50,159 bases of DNA, from the NCBI GenBank assembly GCA_013214545.1, contig JABSQB010000001.1, forward strand, positions 1 through 50,159, read 5' to 3'. Positions 1 through 7,139 of this stretch are shown here, piece after piece; position 1 is the first letter of the stretch; each line of letters opens with the position of its first letter. The notes under the pieces are model-generated. The model searched no databases, was not told where the DNA came from, and saw nothing but the letters and a program-made list of their open reading frames with translations. The stretch is from Henriciella sp. (GTDB lineage: Bacteria; Pseudomonadota; Alphaproteobacteria; Caulobacterales; Hyphomonadaceae). A program made the translations under genes and the position numbers.

Positions 1-246
1 CGCGACGGAAACAGGACCGCGAGGTCGAGGCCCTCGCGATCCATCGCTGCGACCTGCGAGGCTGCGTCCCAGCCGCGTGCCTCCGAGGCGGCGTAGACAT
101 CGTCGTGCTCCTCGCGCCAGCCGGTTCTGGCGCGGCTCGCCGATGACAATCTTGGCACCCTCGCTGCCAAAGCGCTTGGCCAGGCCAAACCCGATCCCTG
201 TTGCGCCGCCCGTGATGACGACGGTCTTGTCTTTGAAACTGTCCAT
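1..246 (-). pseudogene. SDR oxidoreductase 5' end joined out of frame to an amidohydrolase fragment (runs off the edge)
   Basis: Reading down from the ATG at 246, preceded by the strong ribosome site AGGAGG, the first 37 or so residues are a classical short-chain dehydrogenase N-terminus with the NAD(P)-binding motif TGGATGIG and a GAKIVIGEPR strand. Around 120-140 the family resemblance stops. From there to the edge, the frame shifted by +1 reads GWDAASQVAAMDREGLDLAV and then LFPSR, which is typical of amidohydrolase-family-2 (ACMSD-like) proteins, while the SDR frame turns into an Arg/Gly-rich stretch. The piece therefore looks like two genes fused by a deletion, or an assembly join. It lies 22 bases downstream of the acyl-CoA dehydrogenase, with which an SDR would plausibly form a lipid-degradation operon. 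I am confident of both halves, less so of whether the junction is real. Confidence 0.6.
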
Positions 247-267
247 GTTGATCCTCCTCAGCCGAGC

Positions 268-1437
268 CTACACTGCGAGTTGCCGGGCCGCCAAATCGCG
301 CATGATTTCTTCCGAGCCGCCGCCAATCGCCATGACCCGCACTTCGCGATAAATCCGCTCGACCCGGTGGCCACGGATGAAGCCTGCACCGCCAAGGATC
401 TGCATCGCTTCGCGGGCGCAGAATTCCAGCGTCTCGGTGGCCTGAACTTTCAGCATGGCTAGCTCGGCAACTGGCGTGTTGCCGTTTTGAACGTGCCAGG
501 CATAGGTGTCGAGCATGGTCGTTGTCGCCCAGACACGCTGGGCCATCGCCGCGATTTTGTGGCGGATGACCTGATGATCGGCGAGGCGCTTGCCAAAGGT
601 CTTGCGCTCATGCGCCCAGGCCGCGGCTTCTTCCACGCAGACCCGCGCTGAAGCCGCCGCGCCCGCGGCCATACCAAGGCGCTCGCCATTGAAGTTCGCC
701 ATGATGCCGTAAAAACCTTTATTCTCGGCGCCGATCAGGTTTTCGGCTGGCACGAACACGTCGTCGAAGTGAATGGTGGCGGTGTCTGAGGCCCACCAGC
801 CCTGCTTGGGAAGTTCGGTTCGGCTGACGCCTTCGCTTTCCAGATCGATCAGCATCAGCGAAATCCCGCCCATGCCTTCGCCGCCCGTGCGCACGGCGGT
901 GGTCAGCCATTTCGAGGTCATACCACCTGTGATGTAGGTCTTCGATCCGTTGACCCGCCAGCCATTGCCGTCCTTCACAGCTTTGGTTTTCAGCTGCGCA
1001 ACATCGGATCCGGCCGACGGTTCGGTGATGCCGAGGCTGATCTGCTTTTCCCCGGAGAGGACTTTGTTGCCAATCTCGGTTTTCATCTCTTCGCTGCCCA
1101 GCGCCATGATTGGCGGCAGCCCAATGCCGTGGATCATCAGCGCCGACGAGACGCCTCCCGCGCCCATGCGTGCTAATTCTTCTGACGTTACGATCCCATG
1201 GAAGCGATCAAATTCGGTGCCTTCACCGCCATATTCAGTTGGATAGCCGATGCCCAGCAGGCCGGCCGCCTTGGCTTTCTTGAACAGTTCGCGCGGGATC
1301 CGGCCAGCCTCTTCCCACTCTTCGACATAAGGCATCATTTCGCGCTCGACGAAGCCGCGAACGCTGCGGCGCCATTCTGTGTGGGTTTCGTCCATGTGCG
1401 GGCAGGGCGGGCGGAGGTCGTCAAATGTCAAAGTCAT
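268..1437 (-). CDS. acyl-CoA dehydrogenase
   Basis: FAD-dependent acyl-CoA dehydrogenase (389 aa), which introduces the alpha-beta double bond into an acyl-CoA thioester and passes electrons to ETF in the cytoplasm. The three usual domains are present: an N-terminal helical domain (about 17-130), a beta domain with the signature ITEPSAGSD (137-145) and a C-terminal helical domain with QILGGAGF (347-354). At the position where medium-chain enzymes carry the catalytic Glu (the YEGT loop) this protein has IGGGSEEI (371-378). The base is more likely Glu252 in GERL, the position used by long-chain and isovaleryl-CoA dehydrogenases. The substrate is unknown. A later Met at 1395 (MDETHTEW) is an alternative start; neither has a good ribosome site. 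The downstream neighbour is the broken SDR. Confidence 0.93.
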   Translation of the reverse strand: MTLTFDDLRPPCPHMDETHTEWRRSVRGFVEREMMPYVEEWEEAGRIPRELFKKAKAAGLLGIGYPTEYGGEGTEFDRFHGIVTSEELARMGAGGVSSALMIHGIGLPPIMALGSEEMKTEIGNKVLSGEKQISLGITEPSAGSDVAQLKTKAVKDGNGWRVNGSKTYITGGMTSKWLTTAVRTGGEGMGGISLMLIDLESEGVSRTELPKQGWWASDTATIHFDDVFVPAENLIGAENKGFYGIMANFNGERLGMAAGAAASARVCVEEAAAWAHERKTFGKRLADHQVIRHKIAAMAQRVWATTTMLDTYAWHVQNGNTPVAELAMLKVQATETLEFCAREAMQILGGAGFIRGHRVERIYREVRVMAIGGGSEEIMRDLAARQLAV

Positions 1438-1523
1438 GGCCGGGATCGTGGCCGACCAGGGTAACAGGTCAAGCCGTCACGTGGCGGCAGACCAGGGCTG
1501 GTGTTTATGCCTACGATCGCCAT

Positions 1524-2195
1524 ATGAGAAGCATGCAAGTCTATAACGATCCCGCGCAGGGGCCGCAGCGTCCGCCAATATTCCGTAAAGGCTTTCCGGG
1601 TGTGATCCTCGCGTTGACCGGGGCGATTGTTGCGGTGACCTTGATCCAGTTTAATGCACCCGATGACCTGCAGGACTGGATGTTCTCCGTCGGCGCCGTG
1701 GCGGGTGGACCAAGTTTTGACAATGTCTACCGGCCTTGGGGAGATTTTGCGCCTTATGTCCTGCATACGTTTCTGCATGGCGGGTCGTTCCATCTGATGA
1801 TGAACATGGCAATGCTAATCGCGCTCGGGCCGATCGTGGTTCAGGGGCTCGGCCAAACATCGCGAAGCGCGATCCTGTTTCTCATCTTCTTCTTTGTCTG
1901 CGCGGCGGGCGGCGCCGCGGCGCAAATGCTCTGGTACGCGATCGATGCACAGGACGGGATCGCCATCGGTGCGTCGTCTGCGATTTCAGGACTGCTGCCC
2001 GCCATTGGGTTCCTGCGCAATGGTTGGCGCGGGGCTTGGTCGATCAGCGTGCCATGGATCGTGATCAATATCGTACTTGCAGTTCTCGGCGGTGATATCG
2101 GCATCATGCGCATCGCCTGGGCCGCCCACCTCGGCGGTCTCGCCGCGGGATTTAGCTTTCCCCTATTTATCGGCCTTTCACGACCGGCGCGCTGA
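1524..2195 (+). CDS. rhomboid family intramembrane serine protease
   Basis: Predicted rhomboid protease (223 aa), which cleaves transmembrane segments within the inner membrane. It has about six hydrophobic helices, the HGGSFHLMMNM stretch typical of helix 2, the nucleophile motif GASSAISG containing the catalytic Ser in helix 4, and the catalytic His in AAHLGGLAAG of helix 6. I chose the ATG at 1524 because the residues upstream of it in frame are not rhomboid-like; an ATG at 1533 is also possible. The gene ends inside the 3' end of the convergent Nudix gene, with a 29-base overlap. The substrate cannot be inferred from the neighbourhood. Confidence 0.9.
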   Translation: MRSMQVYNDPAQGPQRPPIFRKGFPGVILALTGAIVAVTLIQFNAPDDLQDWMFSVGAVAGGPSFDNVYRPWGDFAPYVLHTFLHGGSFHLMMNMAMLIALGPIVVQGLGQTSRSAILFLIFFFVCAAGGAAAQMLWYAIDAQDGIAIGASSAISGLLPAIGFLRNGWRGAWSISVPWIVINIVLAVLGGDIGIMRIAWAAHLGGLAAGFSFPLFIGLSRPAR

Positions 2196-3105
2196 GGCCG
2201 CGCGCGCCTGTTCTACGAAGTGCTTCACGTTTGAACCGGTGTAGCTCTGCAGGGCGACCGCCAGTGCCGCTTTCTATTTCACCGGTGCCTTCGACCAGAC
2301 CTGTGCGATCGAGCGCGCGTCGGAAATTCTGCTTGTGCAGCTTTTGGCCGAGGATCGCTTCGACTGTGTTTTGCAAGGCGGTGAGCGTGAAGCGGTCAGG
2401 CATCAATTCGAACACGACCGGACGGTAGCGAATCTTTGCCCGAAGTCGGCTGATCGCCGTGGCAAGAATGCGCCGGTGGTCGGACGCCATGGGCTCACCC
2501 AGATTTGCGTCCGGCAGCGGCAGGTCGCTGTCGCGCGCGCACTCAGCAACGAGACCGGCTTCATAAAGCAGCTCATAGCGCTCGAGCACGGCCTCATCTG
2601 GCCAGTCTTCTCCGTCCAGGCCGAATGCGCTGCGCGCCCGGGTCTGCCGATCCGCATTGCCAGCGGCCCAGGTTGAGAGTCTGGCGGCGATGACTTTATC
2701 GATAATGGCCGGGCGTCCGCCGCGATGGTCTTCCCAGGGAAAGTGGCGGTACCATCCACGCCAGCGTGCTTCGAACGCGTCGGGAAGGCGTTCAGCCTCT
2801 GGGGTCAGAGCAAGATAACCGACACTGACCACGCGGGCATCCTGCGGCGCGTCCAGCAGTGTGGCCTCCGGGCTTTCGCGGTCGCGGTCACCGAATGTGT
2901 AGAGCTGCTCGACATAGCCAAGCTGGAAACCGGTTTGTTCTTTCACCCAGCCGCGCAGGGCGAGTTCGAACGTGCGATGCTGCGCTGGATCGAAGGCACC
3001 AAAGGGTAGCGCGGTCAGATCGGCATCGCGCCGGGTCGCGAGCACGCGCGGCTTCTCGCCGTCAAACGCAACAATCACAACTGAGAGGCCAATGATCAGG
3101 CTCAT
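2167..3105 (-). CDS. Nudix-domain protein with C-terminal winged helix (NrtR/NadQ-like regulator)
   Basis: A 312-residue protein with an N-terminal Nudix-like fold (about 1-150) followed by a C-terminal winged helix (about 225-300; KLHKQNFRRALDRTGLVEGT and GRPAELHRF), the architecture of the NrtR/NadQ regulators of NAD metabolism. The Nudix box region (about 45-68) reads ELALRGWVKEQTGF and lacks the REUXEE core needed for metal-dependent hydrolysis. I therefore infer a ligand-sensing transcription regulator rather than an enzyme. No NAD biosynthesis gene is in the window, so the targets lie elsewhere. Its start codon overlaps the stop of the upstream HD-domain gene by four bases, so the two are probably translationally coupled. 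It could alternatively be a Nudix regulator with another ligand. Confidence 0.75.
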   Translation of the reverse strand: MSLIIGLSVVIVAFDGEKPRVLATRRDADLTALPFGAFDPAQHRTFELALRGWVKEQTGFQLGYVEQLYTFGDRDRESPEATLLDAPQDARVVSVGYLALTPEAERLPDAFEARWRGWYRHFPWEDHRGGRPAIIDKVIAARLSTWAAGNADRQTRARSAFGLDGEDWPDEAVLERYELLYEAGLVAECARDSDLPLPDANLGEPMASDHRRILATAISRLRAKIRYRPVVFELMPDRFTLTALQNTVEAILGQKLHKQNFRRALDRTGLVEGTGEIESGTGGRPAELHRFKREALRRTGARGLSAPVVKGR

Positions 3106-3722
3106 GCAGGCGCCTCGATCTCGGCGAGCAGAGCGACCGTACGCGCGATGAATTCAGCCTGGGCTTGCTCGGTCGGTTGCGGTTTCAGATCGAGATGCAC
3201 GCCCCGGGGTGGATGGCCGAAGAAGCGGTCAGACTCAGCTTCGGAAAATCCTGCCAGCTGCGTGGCTTCGAACCAGGCGCAGATATTGTCGGCCTTCTTG
3301 ATCAGGCGTTTCAGGCTGCCAGGAGTCTCCGCCGGCAAGCCAAAGCGCGCGTGAATGGCATGCGCGAGGCGGGTCTCGATCTCCTTATAGCCATCACCGA
3401 GCACGGCTTTGAACGGCGAGATCATATCGCCAATCACATATTCCGGTGCATCATGCAGCAGCGCCAGTAAGCGCGAGCGGGGATCAATGCGCGGCTCGAT
3501 ATGGACGCACAAGGCTTCGACCACCACACTGTGCTGCGCGACGGAGAAGGCGTGAGCGCCGCTGGTCTGGCCATTCCAGCGCGCGACCCGGGCGAGTCCA
3601 TGTGCGATGTCTTCAATCTCGACATCCATCGGCGACGGATCGATCAGGTCCAGCCGACGGCCAGACAGCATGCGCTGCCAGACGCGCGCGGGTGGTTTTC
3701 GTTTAGATGTTCGGTTCGACAT
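3102..3722 (-). CDS. HD-domain phosphohydrolase (YfbR-like)
   Basis: A 206-residue HD-superfamily metal-dependent phosphohydrolase resembling YfbR-type 5'-deoxynucleotidases. Visible elements are the first metal His in VAQHSVVVEAL (His64), the HD pair in LLALLHDAPEYVIGDM (His90-Asp91), followed by the family-typical ISPFK and a later KKADN segment carrying the final Asp. It probably removes the 5' phosphate from (deoxy)nucleoside monophosphates in the cytoplasm; the exact substrate is an inference. It is the first gene of a two-gene unit with the Nudix/winged-helix protein (ATGA overlap at 3102-3105), which is consistent with a nucleotide-related role for the pair. Confidence 0.83.
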   Translation of the reverse strand: MSNRTSKRKPPARVWQRMLSGRRLDLIDPSPMDVEIEDIAHGLARVARWNGQTSGAHAFSVAQHSVVVEALCVHIEPRIDPRSRLLALLHDAPEYVIGDMISPFKAVLGDGYKEIETRLAHAIHARFGLPAETPGSLKRLIKKADNICAWFEATQLAGFSEAESDRFFGHPPRGVHLDLKPQPTEQAQAEFIARTVALLAEIEAPA

Positions 3723-3873
3723 TTGCCCTCTGTTTACGCAAAAGTCGGCAGGGGTAAAGAAATTGGGCGATTTTGATTACGAATTGCCGACTCCGGGCCA
3801 CATTTGACTCAGCTCTCGTTAAGACGTGATCGGCATATTCAATACATCGACGGCATAAGACCGAGGCATGGTG

Positions 3874-4017
3874 ATGTTTGAAGCAATGGTGAATTGGGCT
3901 GGTCAATCCAGCACAGCATGGTGGGTGCTCTCTTTGGCGGTCATTGTCATTCTGGTTGAGGCGATTCGCGTCAGCAAAGACGTCTTCTGGGCGGACATGA
4001 TTGAAGAAGACGAGTAG
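3874..4017 (+). CDS. 47-residue single-pass membrane peptide
   Basis: A short open frame, MFEAMVNWAGQSSTAWWVLS and onward, with one clear hydrophobic helix (about residues 14-30, WWVLSLAVIVILVEAI), a basic junction (RVSKDV) and an acidic tail (MIEEDE). The positive side of the junction suggests the C-terminus faces the cytoplasm. I chose this ATG because GAGG lies seven bases upstream; an in-frame ATG at 3868 is adjacent. A strong intrinsic terminator follows 27 bases after the stop, so the unit looks monocistronic and deliberately ended, which supports a real gene. I do not recognise the family. Confidence 0.6.
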   Translation: MFEAMVNWAGQSSTAWWVLSLAVIVILVEAIRVSKDVFWADMIEEDE

Positions 4018-4043
4018 TCTGTCTTGCGCAGTCTAAAAGCATC

Positions 4044-4080
4044 ATCCCGGACGCTCAGCGATCCGGGATTTGTTGTTTTT
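4044..4080 (+). terminator. intrinsic terminator after the small membrane peptide
   Basis: Perfect 8-base inverted repeat ATCCCGGA (4044-4051) and TCCGGGAT (4062-4069) with a 10-base loop, followed by TTGTTGTTTTT. Confidence 0.85.
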
Positions 4081-4150
4081 AAAGGGGCGTGAAAGGCGGT
4101 CCGCTGTCTCTCCAATTGACGACCAGCAGAATCTCGCAAACATTACCCGC

Positions 4151-5245
4151 ATGAGTGGGAACCAAACTAAAAACCGCAGCGCAGCGCTGATGCTTTCAAG
4201 CGCCTTGCTTATGAGCTCTGCAGCACCAGCAGCGGCTCAATCCGAACTGAGCCTGGATGCACCGCAAGCGAGCGGGCTATGCCTGAACTATCAGATCAGC
4301 CTGGGACCTGAGGTGGACATCCTGCTGGCGAACGATAATCCAGAAGAGCATTTGCAGGCCACTTATCAGGCCTCTAGACGATTGAACCTGATCACAGCGG
4401 CTTGTGCAGAAGCGCCGGAAACCAATCCCTATGCCGACGCGACCGGGACCGAACTTGAGAGCCTGCGCACAGAACTCGCCACCAATACGACAGACAAATG
4501 CAATGCGATTGGCAGCGATGTTTTTGAACAACTGAAAAGCGCAGGCCGCTTCGTCACTTCGGACCCGGACCAGCTGAAGGTTGTTACGACAGCGCTGCGA
4601 CAGATGAACGGGTTGCTGATTGAGGAGTGTCCGGACGCGTTGCAAGGTTCGCTTACTCAACTCGGCTCAGAAATTGATCGCTATGACGCAGGAACCGTCC
4701 AGTGGCCGATCTGTCTGGAGAGTCGCACCGCTCTGACAGAGGCTATGGACACGTTCGCGCAGCAATTGGAAGACCCGGCAAATGATCCGGCAACGCTTCA
4801 GAACGAAGCATTCCGTCCGGCCGTCGCCGCGTTCGAGGCGGATTGCGCCTTTGATCAGGGATGGCGGCAGGACAAGGTCGCCACGATCGCGCATATCGAG
4901 ACTTTGATGTCTGAGCGAACCCCATCGGTGCGGAATACATGCCTCGCTGTGCTGCCGGAAATTGAACAGCGGATCGACGCGATTAATGCCAGAAGCGCAG
5001 CCTTTGAACCGGGATGCTCGAAAGTATTCGAGCTTGAATACACCAATGTGAATGACAAGCGCTCGATTGAAACTGTGTTCAATAATACGTGCCGCCTGTT
5101 TCCTGCCGCGATTGAGACGCCGCGCCAGCACTTCCAGCGAGCCATGCGACTGGTCGATGAACTGTATGCCGAACATTCGGTGATGCGTTACCGGATCGAG
5201 TCCGGCGAAACGGATGTCGCGTCCTGTCGTGCGCCCGGACAATAA
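4151..5245 (+). CDS. secreted cysteine-rich protein of unknown function
   Basis: A 364-residue protein with an N-terminal signal peptide (hydrophobic core LMLSSALLMSSAAPAAA, likely cleaved near AAAQ-S), so it is probably periplasmic or exported. The mature part is mostly helical and acidic and carries ten cysteines spread singly along the chain (motifs LCLNY, AACAE, KCNAI, EECPD, PICLE, DCAFD, NTCLA, GCSKV, NTCRL, SCRAP), an even number compatible with five disulfides. I do not recognise the family. The start at 4151 is chosen because the signal peptide begins there; the upstream in-frame stretch overlaps the preceding terminator. It is flanked by the small membrane peptide and convergent ctrA. 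Confidence 0.75.
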   Translation: MSGNQTKNRSAALMLSSALLMSSAAPAAAQSELSLDAPQASGLCLNYQISLGPEVDILLANDNPEEHLQATYQASRRLNLITAACAEAPETNPYADATGTELESLRTELATNTTDKCNAIGSDVFEQLKSAGRFVTSDPDQLKVVTTALRQMNGLLIEECPDALQGSLTQLGSEIDRYDAGTVQWPICLESRTALTEAMDTFAQQLEDPANDPATLQNEAFRPAVAAFEADCAFDQGWRQDKVATIAHIETLMSERTPSVRNTCLAVLPEIEQRIDAINARSAAFEPGCSKVFELEYTNVNDKRSIETVFNNTCRLFPAAIETPRQHFQRAMRLVDELYAEHSVMRYRIESGETDVASCRAPGQ

Positions 5246-5297
5246 AGTCGTGCACCTGAGCTATCGGCGATAGGCAGATTGCACGCGGTCCTGATAA

Positions 5298-5384
5298 CTC
5301 TCACGGTTGAGCGCAGGCCCCTTGCAACCCGATCTGATGTTTGAAGGCCAAGAGATTGACGCGCTGCTTGAGCTGCTGGGGTAA
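5298..5384 (+). pseudogene. possible gene remnant (C-terminal tail only)
   Basis: Between the secreted protein and ctrA an isolated open stretch ends in LMFEGQEIDALLELLG and a stop at 5382-5384. It looks like an orderly protein C-terminus but is preceded in the same frame by stops (TGA TAA near 5292-5297). It may be the vestige of a lost gene or chance. The rest of 5246-5411 shows nothing I can name. Confidence 0.2.
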
Positions 5385-5411
5385 TACGTTTGGCGTTGTG
5401 ATAATTACGCG

Positions 5412-5452
5412 TCAGAAACAGAAAAAACCCGGAGCCTTGCGGCACCGGGTTT
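5412..5452 (-). terminator. ctrA intrinsic terminator
   Basis: On the minus strand after the ctrA stop, AAACCCGG and GGC (5441-5452) pair with GCC and CCGGGTTT (5425-5436) around a GCAA tetraloop with one A-A mismatch. The stem runs straight into TTTTTTCTGTTTC on the transcript. Confidence 0.85.
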
Positions 5453-5477
5453 CAAGTCAATTCGGGGAAGAAGGGGT

Positions 5478-6179
5478 TTAAGCGGCAACCGCTTCCTTCT
5501 TCGGTTTCGGATCGCGAAGCACATAGCCGCGGCCCCAAACAGTTTCGATATAGTGCTCGCCGCCTGTGGCCTGCTGCAACTTCTTGCGCAGCTTACAGAT
5601 GAACACGTCGATGATTTTCAGTTCCGGTTCGTCCATACCGCCATACAGGTGGTTGAGGAACATTTCCTTGGTCAGGGTCGTGCCCTTGCGCAAGGAGAGC
5701 AGCTCGAACATCTGGTATTCTTTGCCGGTCAGGTGAACGCGCTCTTCGTCGACTTCGACGGTCTTGGCATCCAGGTTGACCAGGATTTCGCCGGTGCGGA
5801 TGACGCTTTCGGCGTGACCTTTCGAGCGACGGACAATCGCGGTGATGCGCGCGATCAGTTCGTCTTTGTTGAAAGGTTTGGTGAGATAATCATCGGCGCC
5901 GTAGCCGAGCGTCTTCACTTTTGCTTCGATGTCAGGGTTACCAGACAGGATCAGCACAGGCGTATTCACGCGGGCCATGCGGAGCTGTTTCAGCACGTCA
6001 TACCCAGAGATATCCGGCAGAGACAGGTCGAGAATGATGATGTCATACTCGTAGACTTTGCCTAGATCGACGCCCTCTTCACCAAGGTCCGTCGTGTAGA
6101 TGTTAAAGCCTGCCGCTTTCAGCATCAGCTCGATGCTGCGGGCGACCGCATTATCATCTTCGATTAGTAAGACTCGCAT
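5478..6179 (-). CDS. ctrA: cell cycle response regulator CtrA
   Basis: OmpR/PhoB-type response regulator (233 aa) that is the master cell-cycle transcription factor of Caulobacter-like bacteria. The receiver domain (1-115) has the acidic pocket EDD (7-9), phospho-acceptor Asp51 in [10 protein letters not shown] and Lys in LTKPFN. The winged-helix domain (about 125-225) contains the CtrA-typical [14 protein letters not shown] and [12 protein letters not shown]. The C-terminus ends in AVAA, matching the hydrophobic ClpXP degradation tag of CtrA. Family knowledge: it is phosphorylated through CckA-ChpT, binds TTAA-N7-TTAAC sites and is antagonised by SciP, which is also encoded in this window. 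The promoter carries three GANTC sites. Identification is essentially certain. Confidence 0.98.
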   Translation of the reverse strand: MRVLLIEDDNAVARSIELMLKAAGFNIYTTDLGEEGVDLGKVYEYDIIILDLSLPDISGYDVLKQLRMARVNTPVLILSGNPDIEAKVKTLGYGADDYLTKPFNKDELIARITAIVRRSKGHAESVIRTGEILVNLDAKTVEVDEERVHLTGKEYQMFELLSLRKGTTLTKEMFLNHLYGGMDEPELKIIDVFICKLRKKLQQATGGEHYIETVWGRGYVLRDPKPKKEAVAA

Positions 6180-6191
6180 ATTCAGCTCCCC

Positions 6192-6277
6192 GAATCAGTC
6201 TATTAGCTTTGTACCGCTATCGTTAACCATTGTGAATCTAGGTAATGAAAGTAACCGAAGATTTAACAATCGGATTC
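6192..6277 (-). promoter_or_regulatory. ctrA promoter region with three GANTC sites and a CtrA half-site
   Basis: Upstream of ctrA, GAATC (6192-6196), GAATC (6234-6238) and GATTC (6273-6277) occur within 86 bases, where chance would give well under one. A TTAACCAT motif matching the CtrA half-site lies at 6223-6230. In Caulobacter the methylation state of a GANTC site tunes ctrA transcription and CtrA autoregulates, so this is a probable cell-cycle control region. The exact start site is not determinable here. Confidence 0.65.
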
Positions 6278-6302
6278 GAAACGATAATTTTATTCACACC
6301 TC

Positions 6303-7139
6303 TTAAGCATGCATGTCTTGCCCACTGCGCCCAAGAAGCGTGTGAGCAATGGCGATTACGTCCTGAATTGGCTGTGAGGACGCATTGGTTGAAATTAACG
6401 TTCGCTGGCTGCGGATGGCTTCTCTGACGGCATCATCGCGCATCACTGTACCGGCGAGATGCGGGCGGAAGCCAAGGAAAGTCTGACAGGCCTGCGCGAC
6501 AGCGGAAAACGTGCTCTGACCGGCGGCGCGGGTTTCGCACTGATTGATGGCAATGGTCTGCTCAACGTTCGGGGCATAACCTTTCAGCACTTTGATAAAG
6601 GCATAGGCGTCGGTCATTGAGGTTGGTTCGTCGGTGATCACCATCAGAACCTTGTCGGCCGCGCGCGCCAGGCGCATGCAATTGGCTTCGATGCCAGCGC
6701 CAAGGTCGAGGATGACCTGATCATATTGCAGGGCGAGCGCGGAAAGACCGGCGGCAAGACGAGCGACTTCTTCTGAAGAAAGCTCAGCCAGCGCGCCAGA
6801 TCCGGAGCGGCCCGGCAGAACATCAAATCCGCCCTGGGCAGAGCCGCCATCCACGGGTGTCACGGCATCTTCAAGCTCGACCCAGCCCGCGATCACCGCG
6901 GCCAGATCGGTTTCCGGGGCAATGCCGAGCTGCACATCAACATTTGCGAGGCCAAGGTCGCCATCGACCAGGAGTGTGCGTTTGCCAGCCTGCGCCATGG
7001 CGCTGGCCAGGGTGATCGACATGAAAGTCTTACCGACGCCGCCTTTGCCAGAACCGACCGCGATGATCGAGGCAGGTTCAACGCGCCTTGGGGGGCGCTG
7101 GTTCGGGCGTTCCTGGGATTTGGGAAGAAGGAAGCTCAT
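6303..7139 (-). CDS. flhG: MinD-like ATPase FlhG (FleN)
   Basis: Deviant-Walker-A ATPase (278 aa) of the MinD/ParA family. The P-loop KGGVGKT sits at 32-38 with the signature Lys of the MinD group, the LLVDGDLGLANVDVQLG switch follows at 56-72, and VILDLGAGIEANCMRLA is the Walker B region. LANVDVQLG and DLGAG are typical of FlhG/FleN rather than of MinD or ParA. In flagellated bacteria FlhG counterbalances FlhF and sets flagellar number and position at the cell pole. A short N-terminal extension rich in Arg and Pro precedes the ATPase core. Its ATG overlaps the flhF stop by one base (TAATG), so the pair is translationally coupled. In this genome the partner FlhF looks degenerate. Confidence 0.9.
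   Translation of the reverse strand: MSFLLPKSQERPNQRPPRRVEPASIIAVGSGKGGVGKTFMSITLASAMAQAGKRTLLVDGDLGLANVDVQLGIAPETDLAAVIAGWVELEDAVTPVDGGSAQGGFDVLPGRSGSGALAELSSEEVARLAAGLSALALQYDQVILDLGAGIEANCMRLARAADKVLMVITDEPTSMTDAYAFIKVLKGYAPNVEQTIAINQCETRAAGQSTFSAVAQACQTFLGFRPHLAGTVMRDDAVREAIRSQRTLISTNASSQPIQDVIAIAHTLLGRSGQDMHA

Noticed and set aside
5246-5411. A small gene between the secreted protein and ctrA
   Set aside because: Only a 15-28 codon tail is open, without ribosome site; at best a vestige.
5553-6065. Plus-strand frame opposite ctrA
   Set aside because: Shadow of ctrA, whose identity is certain.
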